A stretch of DNA of 64,000 bases from Cellvibrio mixtus subsp. mixtus J3-8. Lineage in GTDB: Bacteria > Pseudomonadota > Gammaproteobacteria > Pseudomonadales > Cellvibrionaceae. Where the stretch lies: positions 222,604 through 286,603 of the forward strand of contig NZ_KN266208.1 in assembly GCF_000766945.1 (NCBI RefSeq), in the 5' to 3' direction. The translations under genes and the position numbers were made by a program. The notes below the pieces were generated by a model that saw only the letters and a list, made by a program, of their open reading frames with translations, was not told where the DNA came from and ran no database searches. Positions 25,670 through 35,078 of the stretch are shown here, piece by piece. Each line of letters starts with the position of its first letter. The first letter of the stretch is position 1.

Positions 25670-27658
25670 TTATTTTGCAATGGGCGGCTCGTTATTATTT
25701 TTACTCGCTATTATTTTTAATAGCTCGGCAATATCGACCGGCTTGACCAGGTGAATATCAAACCCTGCACTAAAAGATTTACGGCGATCCTCTTCCTGCC
25801 CCCAACCAGTTAATGCAACAATCAAAATATTTTTTGCCCATGAATTTTTACGAATATGTCGGCAAGCGTCGAAGCCATTTAATTTAGGTAAACCAATGTC
25901 CAGCAATATCACATCGGGGCGCAACCTTTCAGCTGCCGCGACAGCTTCCTCGCCATCATGACTGATAAATGTTTCATTTCCCATCAACAGTAATACATCG
26001 GACAAACTGTTCGCACTATCGGTATTATCATCAACAATAAGAATGCGGTTCGCCACGCGTTCACTATTGTAATTTTGCAATTCGACAACTGGTGCGGCCT
26101 GGTCAACGGTAACGGGCAAACGAATAATAAATTCACTTCCCTTACCGAGCCCTTCACTGCGCGCCTCTATGCTGCCATCGTGAAGTTCAACCAATTGCTT
26201 CGCGAGCGTAAGCCCGATCCCCAAACCACTTTGTGAACGTTCCAGTGATTGATCAACCTGGGCAAACATTTCGAAAATAAGGTTGAGGAGATTGGGAGGA
26301 ATACCAATACCATCATCTTTTACGCTTATCACCACCTCCCTACCATGTCGCTCGACAAGCACGTTTATATCGCCACCTTGCCCCGCAAACTTACAGGCAT
26401 TGTTTAACAGATTACTAACGACTTGCGCCAAGCGCACCGGATCGGCATCCAGATAAATGGACTGCTCCGGCAGTTTGACGATAATGTTCTGACGCGCTGA
26501 CTCAGCCACAGGCGCACAGGTTTCTACTGCCAGGTGAATCACCGACGCCAATTCAATCCGCTTGCGACGCAGCTCCATTTTGCCGCGACTGATGCGACTC
26601 AGGTCAAGCAAGTCATCAACGAGCCTGACCAATTGCGCTGTTTGTCGCTCGATGATTTCAATCGCACGAATGGATGTGTCGGTATTGCCCTGCGCGAGTT
26701 TTAATATTGATATAGCGTTGCTGACAGGCGCGAGGGGATTGCGCAACTCATGCGCCAGTGTTGCGATAAATTCATCTTTTCGCCGATCCGCTTCCCGTTC
26801 GCGCTGCTCGCGGCGACGCAACGCCATGAGTGCAATCCACATCAACGTTACAACAGCAATTATAAGCAGGGCGGCGCTCAACGCGTGACTGGTGCCGAGG
26901 TCAAACAATCCGCGTTCATGTCCTTTCGTGCGCAACCAGATGAATAATGGAATCAGGACAACCAGCATTGGCAACACAGTCCGCGCCATGCCTCCCGCGC
27001 TGGAACGTTCACTCAACAAAAGCATGGGATGATGTTGAGGAATGCTAATAATCAAATTTATTGCCAGCGTCATCAACATAACAGCACTTGGCATTGAGAT
27101 CGCAGAGAGCCAGGGAATTGCGTAGAAATTCCGCGCACCAAACAGATAGCCCAGCAGGGAAAACATCGTCAGCAGCACAACCACAAGGGCCAGTGCCGGC
27201 ACATAGCGAATAGCGTTGCGCCCAAGCCCGACCAACACAAGCGATATACCAATGAGAACAAATGTAATGGAGGCCGGCGGCCCGAAACGTCCAGGCGCCA
27301 TTGTTGCTGCATAACCCCATTCGCGACCAAATAACAGTTGATGGTTAAAACCAAAATCCGCATCGATCATATATTGCAGCAGATTAAGTGCACCGCCGAG
27401 TGCAATAAATCCGCCCAACGATAGTGTCAATTTAGGGTATCCAAATTGCATAAGCAGCATCGCAATACTGGCAAGAATGATCAACACAGCGGTATTTGGC
27501 TGAATCGACATTTCATTGTTAAGCCAACTGGTCAAACGCGGAATATCAAATACCCAGCCACTAAATGACACTACACTCGCAATAAGCGTGAATATCCCTA
27601 GCCCCAATGACAGTCTGCGGAGACTACGCGAGGTAATAATGGTTAACGGAGTGGGCAT
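25670..27658 (-). CDS. Hybrid sensor histidine kinase with multi-pass membrane sensor and receiver
   Basis: About 662 residues from the ATG at 27658 (GAGAT 6 bases upstream); an in-frame ATG at 27700 has no ribosome site. The first 285 residues hold about eight membrane segments with short loops. HisKA follows with the phosphorylated His in LAHELRNPL, then the HATPase with NLLNNACKF, DDGIGIPP and GLGIGLTLAKQLVELHDG. A C-terminal receiver (about the last 120 residues) has ILIVDDN, the acceptor Asp in DVILLDIGLPKLNG and a KPVD Lys. There is no output domain, so phosphate probably moves to a partner. The KaiC-like gene and a response regulator are divergently placed beside it. Confidence 0.92.
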   Translation of the reverse strand: MPTPLTIITSRSLRRLSLGLGIFTLIASVVSFSGWVFDIPRLTSWLNNEMSIQPNTAVLIILASIAMLLMQFGYPKLTLSLGGFIALGGALNLLQYMIDADFGFNHQLLFGREWGYAATMAPGRFGPPASITFVLIGISLVLVGLGRNAIRYVPALALVVVLLTMFSLLGYLFGARNFYAIPWLSAISMPSAVMLMTLAINLIISIPQHHPMLLLSERSSAGGMARTVLPMLVVLIPLFIWLRTKGHERGLFDLGTSHALSAALLIIAVVTLMWIALMALRRREQREREADRRKDEFIATLAHELRNPLAPVSNAISILKLAQGNTDTSIRAIEIIERQTAQLVRLVDDLLDLSRISRGKMELRRKRIELASVIHLAVETCAPVAESARQNIIVKLPEQSIYLDADPVRLAQVVSNLLNNACKFAGQGGDINVLVERHGREVVISVKDDGIGIPPNLLNLIFEMFAQVDQSLERSQSGLGIGLTLAKQLVELHDGSIEARSEGLGKGSEFIIRLPVTVDQAAPVVELQNYNSERVANRILIVDDNTDSANSLSDVLLLMGNETFISHDGEEAVAAAERLRPDVILLDIGLPKLNGFDACRHIRKNSWAKNILIVALTGWGQEEDRRKSFSAGFDIHLVKPVDIAELLKIIASKNNNEPPIAK

Positions 27659-27760
27659 ACGGTAATCTCGATAATAGCGAATGAATACGTTAGACTGCAT
27701 TCTACGTCAAAAAAAATGCGCATTTTCCAGCCAAACAACTTTGTAATCTCACAACGAAAA

Positions 27761-29248
27761 ATGAAAAATTTACAAAATAATCCTCAAACAAAACATCGGT
27801 TATCGCTGTTAAAAAGCGGAGTTGCCGGTTTTGATGAAGTACTCGGTGGCGGCTTTCCTCGTCACAGCCTTTATCTTATACAGGGTTTAGCCGGCAGTGG
27901 CAAAACGACGCTTGCGTGTCAGATTGGTTTTGATCATGCCGCCAAAGGTGAGAAAGTTTTAATTCTCACATTAATCGCTGAAACGCATGGCAAGATGCTT
28001 AATCATTTAAGCAATTTTTCTTTTTTTGATGAACGGTTGATCGGACAAAATATTTTAATGTTTGGCGGGTATAACGAGTTAGTCAAAGGCGGCCTTGATG
28101 GGCTGCTGCAACTAATCACCGAAATGCTTGCAAAACACAATGCGGATATTTTGATTATTGACGGTTTTCGATCAGTGCGCGATTCAAGCCCCACCACTAT
28201 TGGCTTGTCGGAGTTTATGTTATCGCTGAGCTCGCTGGTTGCATCCATGGAATGTACAACTTTCTTGCTATCCCCCACCGAAGGCAATGTTGCTGATTCA
28301 GAAAATACATTAGTCGATGGCTTGATTGAATTAAGCCAACACGAAAAAGGCATGCAACTTATCCGCGAAATTAAAGTCTTTAAAATTCGCGGCGGCAAGC
28401 ATTTGCTGGGGCGCCATGTATTTGAAGTAGGTGAAGATGGCATAGTTGTTTACCCGCGCCTTGAAGCGATTAGTACATTAAATCCGATTGCCGATTCGGC
28501 TTCCAATTCACTGGTCGGCTTTGGTATTCCCGGCTGGAATACTATTACCAAAGGCGGGGTCAACAGGGGTTCAACGACCGAATTACTTGGTAATCCTGGC
28601 GTTGGCAAAACGCTTATGGGATTGCATTTTATTTATGAAGGATTGCAACGGGGCGAGCAATGCCTGATTGTTGGTTTTTACGAATCCCCCTTACGTTTAA
28701 TTGCCAAAGCCCGCAGTGTAAATATTGAATTATCCAACTATGTTGATAGTGGACAATTACAAATCATCTGGAACCCGCCGCTGGAAATCTCTGTAGACGC
28801 ACTTGCTCGCAAGATTCTGGAAAACGTTAGTGACCGTAAAGTGTTGCGCTTGTTTGTTGATGGCATGGATGGTTTGCTTGATATCGTTATGCATGTTGGG
28901 CGCGCGCGCTCGTTTCTCACTGCATTGGTCAATGAATTGCGCGTGCGTGAAGTAACCAGTTTCTTTACCAGGGAACTTCCCTATTTCGGCAACAAGCTAC
29001 CGGAAAATGCTGATTCCGGCCCTTCATCCATTTTGTACGAAAATATCATGCTATTGCAGTACGTAGAAATTAGCGGAATCAATCACCGCCAGATTGCCGT
29101 TTTAAAATTGCGCCAGAACGGTTACGACGCTGCCAACCATATCATGCTGATCTCAAACAATGGAGTATCCATTGGACGTGCGGTATCGACAGAAAAACTA
29201 GCGCAGGAAATCATTAAAAATAACGCACTGAATAACGAGCCACAATGA
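27761..29248 (+). CDS. KaiC-like double-domain ATPase
   Basis: About 495 residues with two RecA/KaiC repeats. The first has GVAGFDEVLGGGFP and Walker A GLAGSGKTT with Walker B ILIIDGF. The second has GIPGWNTITKGGVNRGS, Walker A GNPGVGKTL and LFVDGMDG. In cyanobacteria KaiC is a clock ATPase/autokinase; non-cyanobacterial homologues are tied to stress and signalling and usually lack KaiA. Neither kaiA nor kaiB is visible here. The start is uncertain: ATG codons at 27716 and 27761 both lack a good ribosome site, and the domain begins soon after the second. The stop overlaps the response-regulator start by 4 bases. Confidence 0.9.
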   Translation: MKNLQNNPQTKHRLSLLKSGVAGFDEVLGGGFPRHSLYLIQGLAGSGKTTLACQIGFDHAAKGEKVLILTLIAETHGKMLNHLSNFSFFDERLIGQNILMFGGYNELVKGGLDGLLQLITEMLAKHNADILIIDGFRSVRDSSPTTIGLSEFMLSLSSLVASMECTTFLLSPTEGNVADSENTLVDGLIELSQHEKGMQLIREIKVFKIRGGKHLLGRHVFEVGEDGIVVYPRLEAISTLNPIADSASNSLVGFGIPGWNTITKGGVNRGSTTELLGNPGVGKTLMGLHFIYEGLQRGEQCLIVGFYESPLRLIAKARSVNIELSNYVDSGQLQIIWNPPLEISVDALARKILENVSDRKVLRLFVDGMDGLLDIVMHVGRARSFLTALVNELRVREVTSFFTRELPYFGNKLPENADSGPSSILYENIMLLQYVEISGINHRQIAVLKLRQNGYDAANHIMLISNNGVSIGRAVSTEKLAQEIIKNNALNNEPQ

Positions 29249-29637
29249 AAGAAGACGTTATCCCAAAAGCCATGGATGACCTGCCCGTCATATTGATTGT
29301 CGACGACGAACCTGACATTACAACCACGTATGCAATGTTGTTTGGATATCATGGTTTTCGCGTTAGCACTGCCTGCGATGGCGAAAGCGCATTGCAAATG
29401 ATTGATACAGTGAGCCCTGATATTATTTTATCGGACTACATGATGCCTCTGATGAATGGGGCAGAGCTATGTAGAACCCTGAAAACAAATCCGCGTTGGA
29501 AAAATACGCCATTTATATTGTCGAGCGCGGCTGCTCATATAAATGACAGGGAGGTGCCCTATGATTCCCTGATGCAGAAGCCTGTTATATTTGACGAACT
29601 CCTTAAGGAAGTGCTTCGATTGCTTAATAAAAACTAG
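29245..29637 (+). CDS. Single-domain response regulator coupled to the KaiC-like gene
   Basis: 130 residues forming one receiver domain: acidic pair D20/D21 in LIVDDEPD, phospho-acceptor D64 in ILSDYMMPLMNG, the switch Ser in ILSSAAAH and Lys in LMQKPV. There is no DNA-binding or enzymatic output. The ATGA overlap with the KaiC-like gene makes a translationally coupled pair. It is the natural phosphate acceptor for the divergent hybrid kinase, and may report to or act on the KaiC-like protein; that link is inference. Confidence 0.92.
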   Translation: MKEDVIPKAMDDLPVILIVDDEPDITTTYAMLFGYHGFRVSTACDGESALQMIDTVSPDIILSDYMMPLMNGAELCRTLKTNPRWKNTPFILSSAAAHINDREVPYDSLMQKPVIFDELLKEVLRLLNKN

Positions 29638-30130
29638 ATTTTATTGATATTCCCGCAATTATTTATTCCTCGTTATCCCTCCACGTCAACACATATAAAT
29701 AACCATCGTTTTATCCAGCAACTCGCAAATCCAACACATTGATATCCATATAAATACGTGAACCGTTCTCTTTTAAAAGAATGGTGCAACCCAATCCAGC
29801 ATAGACTTTATTTTTGCAACGTGAGCATCAGTGGCTGCAACATGCATTCCTCCTACAAATGTGATTAATGTTCGAAAAATATGATGATTGAACTCACTTG
29901 TAGTGCAATAAGATATGTAATCCATAACATTGCAATCATTAACATCAACCAACCAGGAGCAATTAAAAATTCAACGCATGAAAAATTTCCTTAAAACCGT
30001 AATTAAAGATTTCCAATTTTATTAAGCAAATGACTAACATTGCTTGATAGAGGGTTAACAGATATTAACTGGAGCTTATGAATGGTGCTAATTACACTGT
30101 GACCTTTTTTGTGGTCGTGGAAAATAATTG
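29638..30130. other. Intergenic region without a supported gene
   Basis: About 490 AT-rich bases between the response regulator and the acyltransferase. A short minus-strand open stretch around 29715-29830 (ending ..GSRIYMDINVLDLRVAG) has no in-frame start and may be a gene remnant. No convincing terminator or RNA was seen. Confidence 0.5.
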
Positions 30131-31177
30131 ATGAATAACAACCGGTTTTATGAAATAGATTTGCTGCGCCTTATCTCTGCAGTTTTAGTAGTGTTGTTTC
30201 ACTACACCTTTGTAGGCTCGGCTCTGGATTTTGCACCGCAACCACGCACCGATGCATTTGGCGAGTACGGACGCTATATGTATTTGGGCATTAACTTCTT
30301 TTTTATTATCAGTGGATTTGTAATTTTACTTAGCGCTGAGGATGGCAAGCCGCGTCAATTTATTATTTCCCGTTTTATCCGCCTTTATCCTGCGTATTGG
30401 TTATGTGTAGTTCTGACAGCTGCTGCTGCAGTGCTATTTAACCAACCGGCATTTCAGGTGAGCTGGTCGCATTTCCTCATTAACCTGACAATGCTGCAAA
30501 GCGGTTTTGGTGTACCTCTGGTAGATGGCGTTTATTGGACACTCTGGATAGAACTCAAATTTTATGCGCTGGTGTTAGTGATGATTTGGTTGCGCTTGTT
30601 GCGTTTTTTGCCATGGTTTTGTGGTGCAGTGTTGATTGCATCAATTATCGCACTAGGCACACCGCTCGCAGTTAACGTTGAGCATTTTGTTGCCGGTTTT
30701 CCACATTGGGCCGGGTATTTTGCTTGTGGTTGCGTATTGTATCTGGTGAAATCGCGCGGATTTAATTGGGGTTATGGTGTGCTTCTGTTATTAAGTGTGA
30801 TTTTCTGTGTGCGCCAAAACCAGGTGTTTACTCAACTGATGATCGGTTGGTACAACGAGGATTTCCAAACCTGGGTGAGTGTAAGTTCGACGTTACTATT
30901 TTTTGCAATATTGTCGATAGTTGCCTTGCGTAAAAACGGATTACTCCGCGACCCACGTTTTTATTATTTGGGGGTATTAACTTATCCGCTTTATTTACTG
31001 CATGAGAATATTGGTTTTATGATGTTCAATGCCTGGCATAGCCTGATACCTGGACCGGTGTTAATCGGCAGCGTTGTAATATTTATGTTGATTGCCGCGT
31101 GGCTCATACATCGGTGGTTCGAAAAGCCCCTGCAAGGATTTTTAAAACGTATTTTGATGCACACCAATAGATCGTAG
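30131..31177 (+). CDS. Acyltransferase-3 family membrane protein (OafA/YrhL-like)
   Basis: 348 residues with about ten membrane segments. The family N-terminus is present: EIDLLRLISAVLVVLFHYTF with the conserved His, then YLGINFFFIISGFVI and FIISRFIRLYPAYW. The C-terminal VLTYPLYLLHENIG also fits. Members transfer acetyl or other acyl groups to sugars of lipopolysaccharide, exopolysaccharide or peptidoglycan across the inner membrane. The acceptor is unknown and no polysaccharide genes are adjacent. The ATG at 30131 is used; a TTG directly before it is less likely. An MFS gene follows after 31 bases on the same strand. Confidence 0.9.
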   Translation: MNNNRFYEIDLLRLISAVLVVLFHYTFVGSALDFAPQPRTDAFGEYGRYMYLGINFFFIISGFVILLSAEDGKPRQFIISRFIRLYPAYWLCVVLTAAAAVLFNQPAFQVSWSHFLINLTMLQSGFGVPLVDGVYWTLWIELKFYALVLVMIWLRLLRFLPWFCGAVLIASIIALGTPLAVNVEHFVAGFPHWAGYFACGCVLYLVKSRGFNWGYGVLLLLSVIFCVRQNQVFTQLMIGWYNEDFQTWVSVSSTLLFFAILSIVALRKNGLLRDPRFYYLGVLTYPLYLLHENIGFMMFNAWHSLIPGPVLIGSVVIFMLIAAWLIHRWFEKPLQGFLKRILMHTNRS

Positions 31178-31208
31178 TTAACGGATAGACGTTAATGGAT
31201 AGCCGCCT

Positions 31209-32615
31209 ATGGAAACTTCGAGAGTAAAACGTTATCTGCCGTGGTTAGTGGCCATTGCATTATTCATGGAGCATTTAAATGCAACCATCCTGAATACCGC
31301 AATACCTGCCATCGCGGCGAGCCTGGAGGTCACCCCCTTAAGTTTAAAAGCAGTAGTCAGCAGTTATGTATTGAGCCTCGCTGTTTTTATTCCCATTAGT
31401 GGCTGGATGGCAGATCGTTTTGGCACCCGGCGCGTGTTTGCTGCTGCCGTTGGTATATTTACACTTTCATCCATTTTTTGCGGGCTGGCGTTAAACGTTC
31501 CCATGCTCGTTGCGGCGCGGATATTTCAGGGCATTGGTGCCGCGATGATGCTACCCGTGGGGCGACTCGCTATCGTGCGCACCTTTCCAAAATCCGAATT
31601 ATTAGCGGCAATGAACTTCGTTATTATTCCAGCATTGATTGGACCATTACTGGGGCCAACTATTGGTGGAATCATTGTGCATTGGTTGCCATGGCAGGCT
31701 ATTTTTTTCGTCAATGTTCCCGTAGGCCTGGCAGCGTTGTGGTTGATTCGTCGCCACATGCCGGATTATCGCTCCAGCACATCACCACCATTGGATATTA
31801 TTGGTTTTGTGCTGTTTGGTTGCGGCATTGCGTTGCTGTCCTGGGTGCTCGAAATTTTTGGCGAACATTACCTGGATGCAACATCAACCGGCATTTTGTT
31901 GGGTTTATCGCTGAGTTTATTGGCCTGCTACGGTTGGCATGCTCGCCACAATCCCCACCCGCTTTTGCAGCTTTCGCTTTTCAAAACCAGAACGTTTCGC
32001 GTTGCAGTAGCAGGTGGTTTTGTCACCCGACTCGGGCTGGGTGGTATGCCGTTTTTATTGCCGTTGTTTTATCAGGTTGGTTTGGGATTTCCCGCATGGA
32101 AATCCGGTTTGTTAATGATGCCCGCCGCTGCCGCTGCAATGTTTATGAAAGTAATTTCAATCCGCGTGCTCAAGCAGTTTGGTTATCGTACTGTTTTGAT
32201 TGCCAATACCTTACTCATCGGCTTCACCATTATGTTATTTGCAATTGTCGATAGCTCAACGGCTACTCAATGGATAATTGCAATAAGCCTCGCACAAGGT
32301 TTTTTCAACTCATTGCAATACTCCAGCATGAATTCCATGGCCTATGCCGATGTTTCCACTGAAGAAGCAAGCATGGCCAGCACCATCGCCAGCTCACTGC
32401 AACAATTGTCAATCAGCTTTGGATTAGCGTTTGCATCAATTATTGCCGCCTGGTACCTCGGCGCCGTATCACAATCAAACCAATTAGCGGTGACCAGTGC
32501 ATTGCATTACGCATTTCTCACACTGGGTGGCCTGACAATCCTGTCATCGCTGTCCTTCTGGTCATTGCGCAAAAATGATGGTGACAATGTGAGCCGGGGC
32601 CTGGATCAGGATTAG
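31209..32615 (+). CDS. MFS drug/H+ exporter, DHA2 (EmrB/QacA) type
   Basis: 468 residues with about 13-14 hydrophobic segments. The MFS loop motif GWMADRFGTRRVF (between helices 2 and 3) and the DHA2-type motif C in helix 5 (PALIGPLLGPTIGG) are both clear, as is VPVGLAAL. Such proteins export toxic compounds or metabolites with proton antiport. It lies 31 bases after the acyltransferase and 229 before the siderophore-interacting gene on the same strand; a shared transcript is possible, but the functional links are weak. Confidence 0.9.
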   Translation: METSRVKRYLPWLVAIALFMEHLNATILNTAIPAIAASLEVTPLSLKAVVSSYVLSLAVFIPISGWMADRFGTRRVFAAAVGIFTLSSIFCGLALNVPMLVAARIFQGIGAAMMLPVGRLAIVRTFPKSELLAAMNFVIIPALIGPLLGPTIGGIIVHWLPWQAIFFVNVPVGLAALWLIRRHMPDYRSSTSPPLDIIGFVLFGCGIALLSWVLEIFGEHYLDATSTGILLGLSLSLLACYGWHARHNPHPLLQLSLFKTRTFRVAVAGGFVTRLGLGGMPFLLPLFYQVGLGFPAWKSGLLMMPAAAAAMFMKVISIRVLKQFGYRTVLIANTLLIGFTIMLFAIVDSSTATQWIIAISLAQGFFNSLQYSSMNSMAYADVSTEEASMASTIASSLQQLSISFGLAFASIIAAWYLGAVSQSNQLAVTSALHYAFLTLGGLTILSSLSFWSLRKNDGDNVSRGLDQD

Positions 32616-32762
32616 AAACACGATGAATAATTGTTTAAAAAAAATTGTTAAAAATTACAACAGCTATATTTAGTGGTATCGGACTTCAACAAACATCCAA
32701 TTACGAATTTTATTCAGGGCATAATCCCAATATACTTACCATCATCAAAACCGGTGGCCGCA

Positions 32763-32848
32763 TGAAAATAAGTAGCGCCATCAAATTATTCTGGCCAACA
32801 GGACACAGTTGGTATCGTGAAGCAAGACGCATGAGGAACGACACATGA
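32763..32848 (+). CDS. Possible 28-residue leader ORF coupled to the siderophore-interacting gene
   Basis: ATG at 32763 with GGTGG upstream; the product is MKISSAIKLFWPTGHSWYRE followed by ARRMRNDT. Its TGA overlaps the next gene's ATG in an ATGA. It is basic and lacks any domain. It could be a translational leader, the remnant of a larger gene, or chance. Confidence 0.35.
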
Positions 32849-33678
32849 GTTCAAACGAAGTGACTGACCCCACATCCCCCCGCGCACCACAGCGCATACG
32901 CTTGCCATTGCGCTTTCGCAAAGTACAGGTCACAGCTACCGAGAAATTCGCAACAAGTTTTATCCGCATCACATTGGGTGGAACTGACCTTGAAGGATTT
33001 GAAAGCCCGGGTTTTGACGATCACGTAAAATTAATTTTTCCCGATGTAACCACCGGCGAACTTCGTGTTCCTGAGTTAGGGCCAACAGGTCCGGTATGGC
33101 CCGAAGGTCCAAAACCGGTAATGCGCGATTACACCCCGCGTTTTTTTGATGGCACTGCAAAAACCCTGGTTATTGATTTCGCCCTTCATGAAGCTGGCCC
33201 TGCAACAGCATGGGCTATCAACGCCAAAGCCGGTGATTGGCTAGGTATCGGCGGCCCTAAAGGTTCGTTCCTGGTGCCCACCGACTACGATTTTCATTTG
33301 CTTGCTGGCGATGAAACTGCAGTGCCAGCCATTGCTCGCCGCCTTGAAGAATTACCCGCAACCACACGGGCCATCGCGCTAATCGAAGTTGATAATGTGG
33401 GTGATGAAATTCCATTAACATCGGCTGCACAACTTGAAATTATCTGGTGTTATCGCAAAGGAGCTGCTGCTGGTACCACTACCGCCATTAAAGACGCACT
33501 GGAAACATTGGCGTTACCAAGCGGAGATGGCTATGCATGGATTGCCTGTGAAACCAAAGCTGCACGTGCAATTCGCTCTTACCTGGTGAAAGAGCGTAAC
33601 TTGAATGCAAAAGGCGTTAAAGCAGCAGGCTATTGGCAACTTGGAGCAGCCATTGCCGATGAAGGTGCTGATGATTAA
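32845..33678 (+). CDS. Siderophore-interacting protein (ferric-siderophore reductase, ViuB/YqjH type)
   Basis: 277 residues. The FAD-binding domain is shown by MRDYTPR (the R.YT motif, about 93-99) and the upstream FDDHVKLIFP; the C-terminal SIP domain has LLAGDETAVPAIARRLEELP and the WIACETKAAR.IR.YL segment. These cytoplasmic flavoproteins use NAD(P)H to reduce Fe(III)-siderophores and release the iron. The PadR regulator (YqjI) found beside E. coli yqjH is not present. No siderophore receptor or synthetase lies in the window, and no Fur box was identified with confidence. Confidence 0.92.
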   Translation: MSSNEVTDPTSPRAPQRIRLPLRFRKVQVTATEKFATSFIRITLGGTDLEGFESPGFDDHVKLIFPDVTTGELRVPELGPTGPVWPEGPKPVMRDYTPRFFDGTAKTLVIDFALHEAGPATAWAINAKAGDWLGIGGPKGSFLVPTDYDFHLLAGDETAVPAIARRLEELPATTRAIALIEVDNVGDEIPLTSAAQLEIIWCYRKGAAAGTTTAIKDALETLALPSGDGYAWIACETKAARAIRSYLVKERNLNAKGVKAAGYWQLGAAIADEGADD

Positions 33679-33731
33679 TGTTTAAATGATGAAGCAAGGT
33701 TTTTCTTCGCTTCATCATTTGAAAAATTTTA

Positions 33732-34004
33732 TCACGCGGATTTTACTTTTATATAAATTATGCGAATCACCCATCTGGCAACAACAGACAGTGAAAAAAC
33801 CATTATTGATACAGCAATCAACCACTCAAGCCCCATCAAACTACTGGAAAAATTGTTTGTATTAATTTCCAATACGTAAAACATTCCACCCCATAATCCA
33901 AACCATCCAAGCGTTGATCCCCACGCAAATATTTTCCCCCACGGCAGAACGAGCGGATAAAGGGGCAACAATAAAAATAATTTAAAGAATAATTCGTGAT
34001 TCAT
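33732..34004 (-). CDS. Small membrane protein of unknown function
   Basis: 90 residues with three hydrophobic segments (about 5-25, 28-45 and 58-80) and a short basic C-terminus (RIIYIKVKSA). No family is recognised. It is an isolated minus-strand gene between two plus-strand genes. Confidence 0.6.
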   Translation of the reverse strand: MNHELFFKLFLLLPLYPLVLPWGKIFAWGSTLGWFGLWGGMFYVLEINTNNFSSSLMGLEWLIAVSIMVFSLSVVARWVIRIIYIKVKSA

Positions 34005-34120
34005 AGCTAATACGCAATGGAAAAAACAGGCGCCAGGTTCTATGCTCTTTAGAACTGGCGTGGATGCTAGTCATCTAATCAGCTGTCAGCGCCGTTATCA
34101 ATAGGAACATCATCAATTCC

Positions 34121-34879
34121 ATGGCCGATAAGAACCAGACCATCCGCGAATCTTTTTCCAATACGTTATTCAGCTTGCTGGGCTACGTTGCCAAATGCGA
34201 CGGTCAAGTAACGCGCAACGAAGTATTGCGGTTACAGGTTTACATAAAAAAAATGAATTTGACCGAGGAGTCAAAACATCGGGCATTACAGTTATTCAAA
34301 GCGGGAACCTTACCCACTTTTAATGTTGATGAAGTGTTGGCAGCCTTTAATCAAACAACCACACCGAAATTAATTCATATTCTGTTGGTGCATCTGATTA
34401 CCATGGCGAGGGCAGATGGATATCTGGTTAAAACGGAAATGGAGGTGATACAACAAATTGCACGTGGATTAAATTACCGGAGCATTGTGTTTAATCACCT
34501 GTTGCGCATGATTTCGGTTCAGGATGAAATGACCCAGCGCGCTCGCCAGCCAGAGTATCCAATCCAGCCCGATACTTATGAACATCCCAAAAAAACACAA
34601 CAGAAAAGTGAGCAGCCAAAAGATCAGGCGCATAGTCAGGCTAACTATGAAAATCCGGATTTGCACCAGGCCTATGAGGTTCTTGGTGTGGCTGCTGATA
34701 TGACTGAAGACGAAATTCGCAGGGCCTATAAAAAACTGGCCAGCCAACTCCACCCCGATAAACTCACCAGCCAGGGACTTACACCCGAGGTAATAAATAC
34801 TGCAACAGAACGGTTTAAAAGAATCCAGATTGCTTATGCATTTATCAGAAAATACCGCTCCATCTACGCAGCCAATTGA
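34121..34879 (+). CDS. TerB-domain protein with C-terminal J-domain (DjlA-like, soluble), copy 1
   Basis: 252 residues. An N-terminal TerB-like helical domain (about 8-135: SLLGYVAKCDGQVTRNEV, ARADGYLVKTEM) is followed by a Gln/Lys-rich hydrophilic linker (about 137-175) and a J-domain (about 178-250: AYEVLGVAADMTEDEIRRAYKK, then HPDKL, GLTPEVINTATERFKRIQIAY). DjlA has the same two domains plus an N-terminal membrane anchor, absent here. The HPD motif implies stimulation of an Hsp70/DnaK. The gene directly downstream is a paralogue. Confidence 0.88.
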   Translation: MADKNQTIRESFSNTLFSLLGYVAKCDGQVTRNEVLRLQVYIKKMNLTEESKHRALQLFKAGTLPTFNVDEVLAAFNQTTTPKLIHILLVHLITMARADGYLVKTEMEVIQQIARGLNYRSIVFNHLLRMISVQDEMTQRARQPEYPIQPDTYEHPKKTQQKSEQPKDQAHSQANYENPDLHQAYEVLGVAADMTEDEIRRAYKKLASQLHPDKLTSQGLTPEVINTATERFKRIQIAYAFIRKYRSIYAAN

Positions 34880-35078
34880 ATATCATTCACGCTTACTACA
34901 GGCCGCCTGGCAACAATGCCGGGTTAAAGTTTTGTTATCCCCACCGAACTAGTCAGCGTCCCTGCTTTCAAAGTTAGACCACCATAGATGTTTGTTGATC
35001 AATGCGCCGTTTCAGGGCATTGGCGTTCTCAACATAGAATATTGTTAGTTTGCAGCATGAAAAAGGAAGATGAATTTT

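Noticed and set aside
29715-29830. Minus-strand open stretch ending GSRIYMDINVLDLRVAG
   Set aside because: It has no start codon in frame and an internal stop, and no family match I can name. Possibly a remnant, but too short to call.
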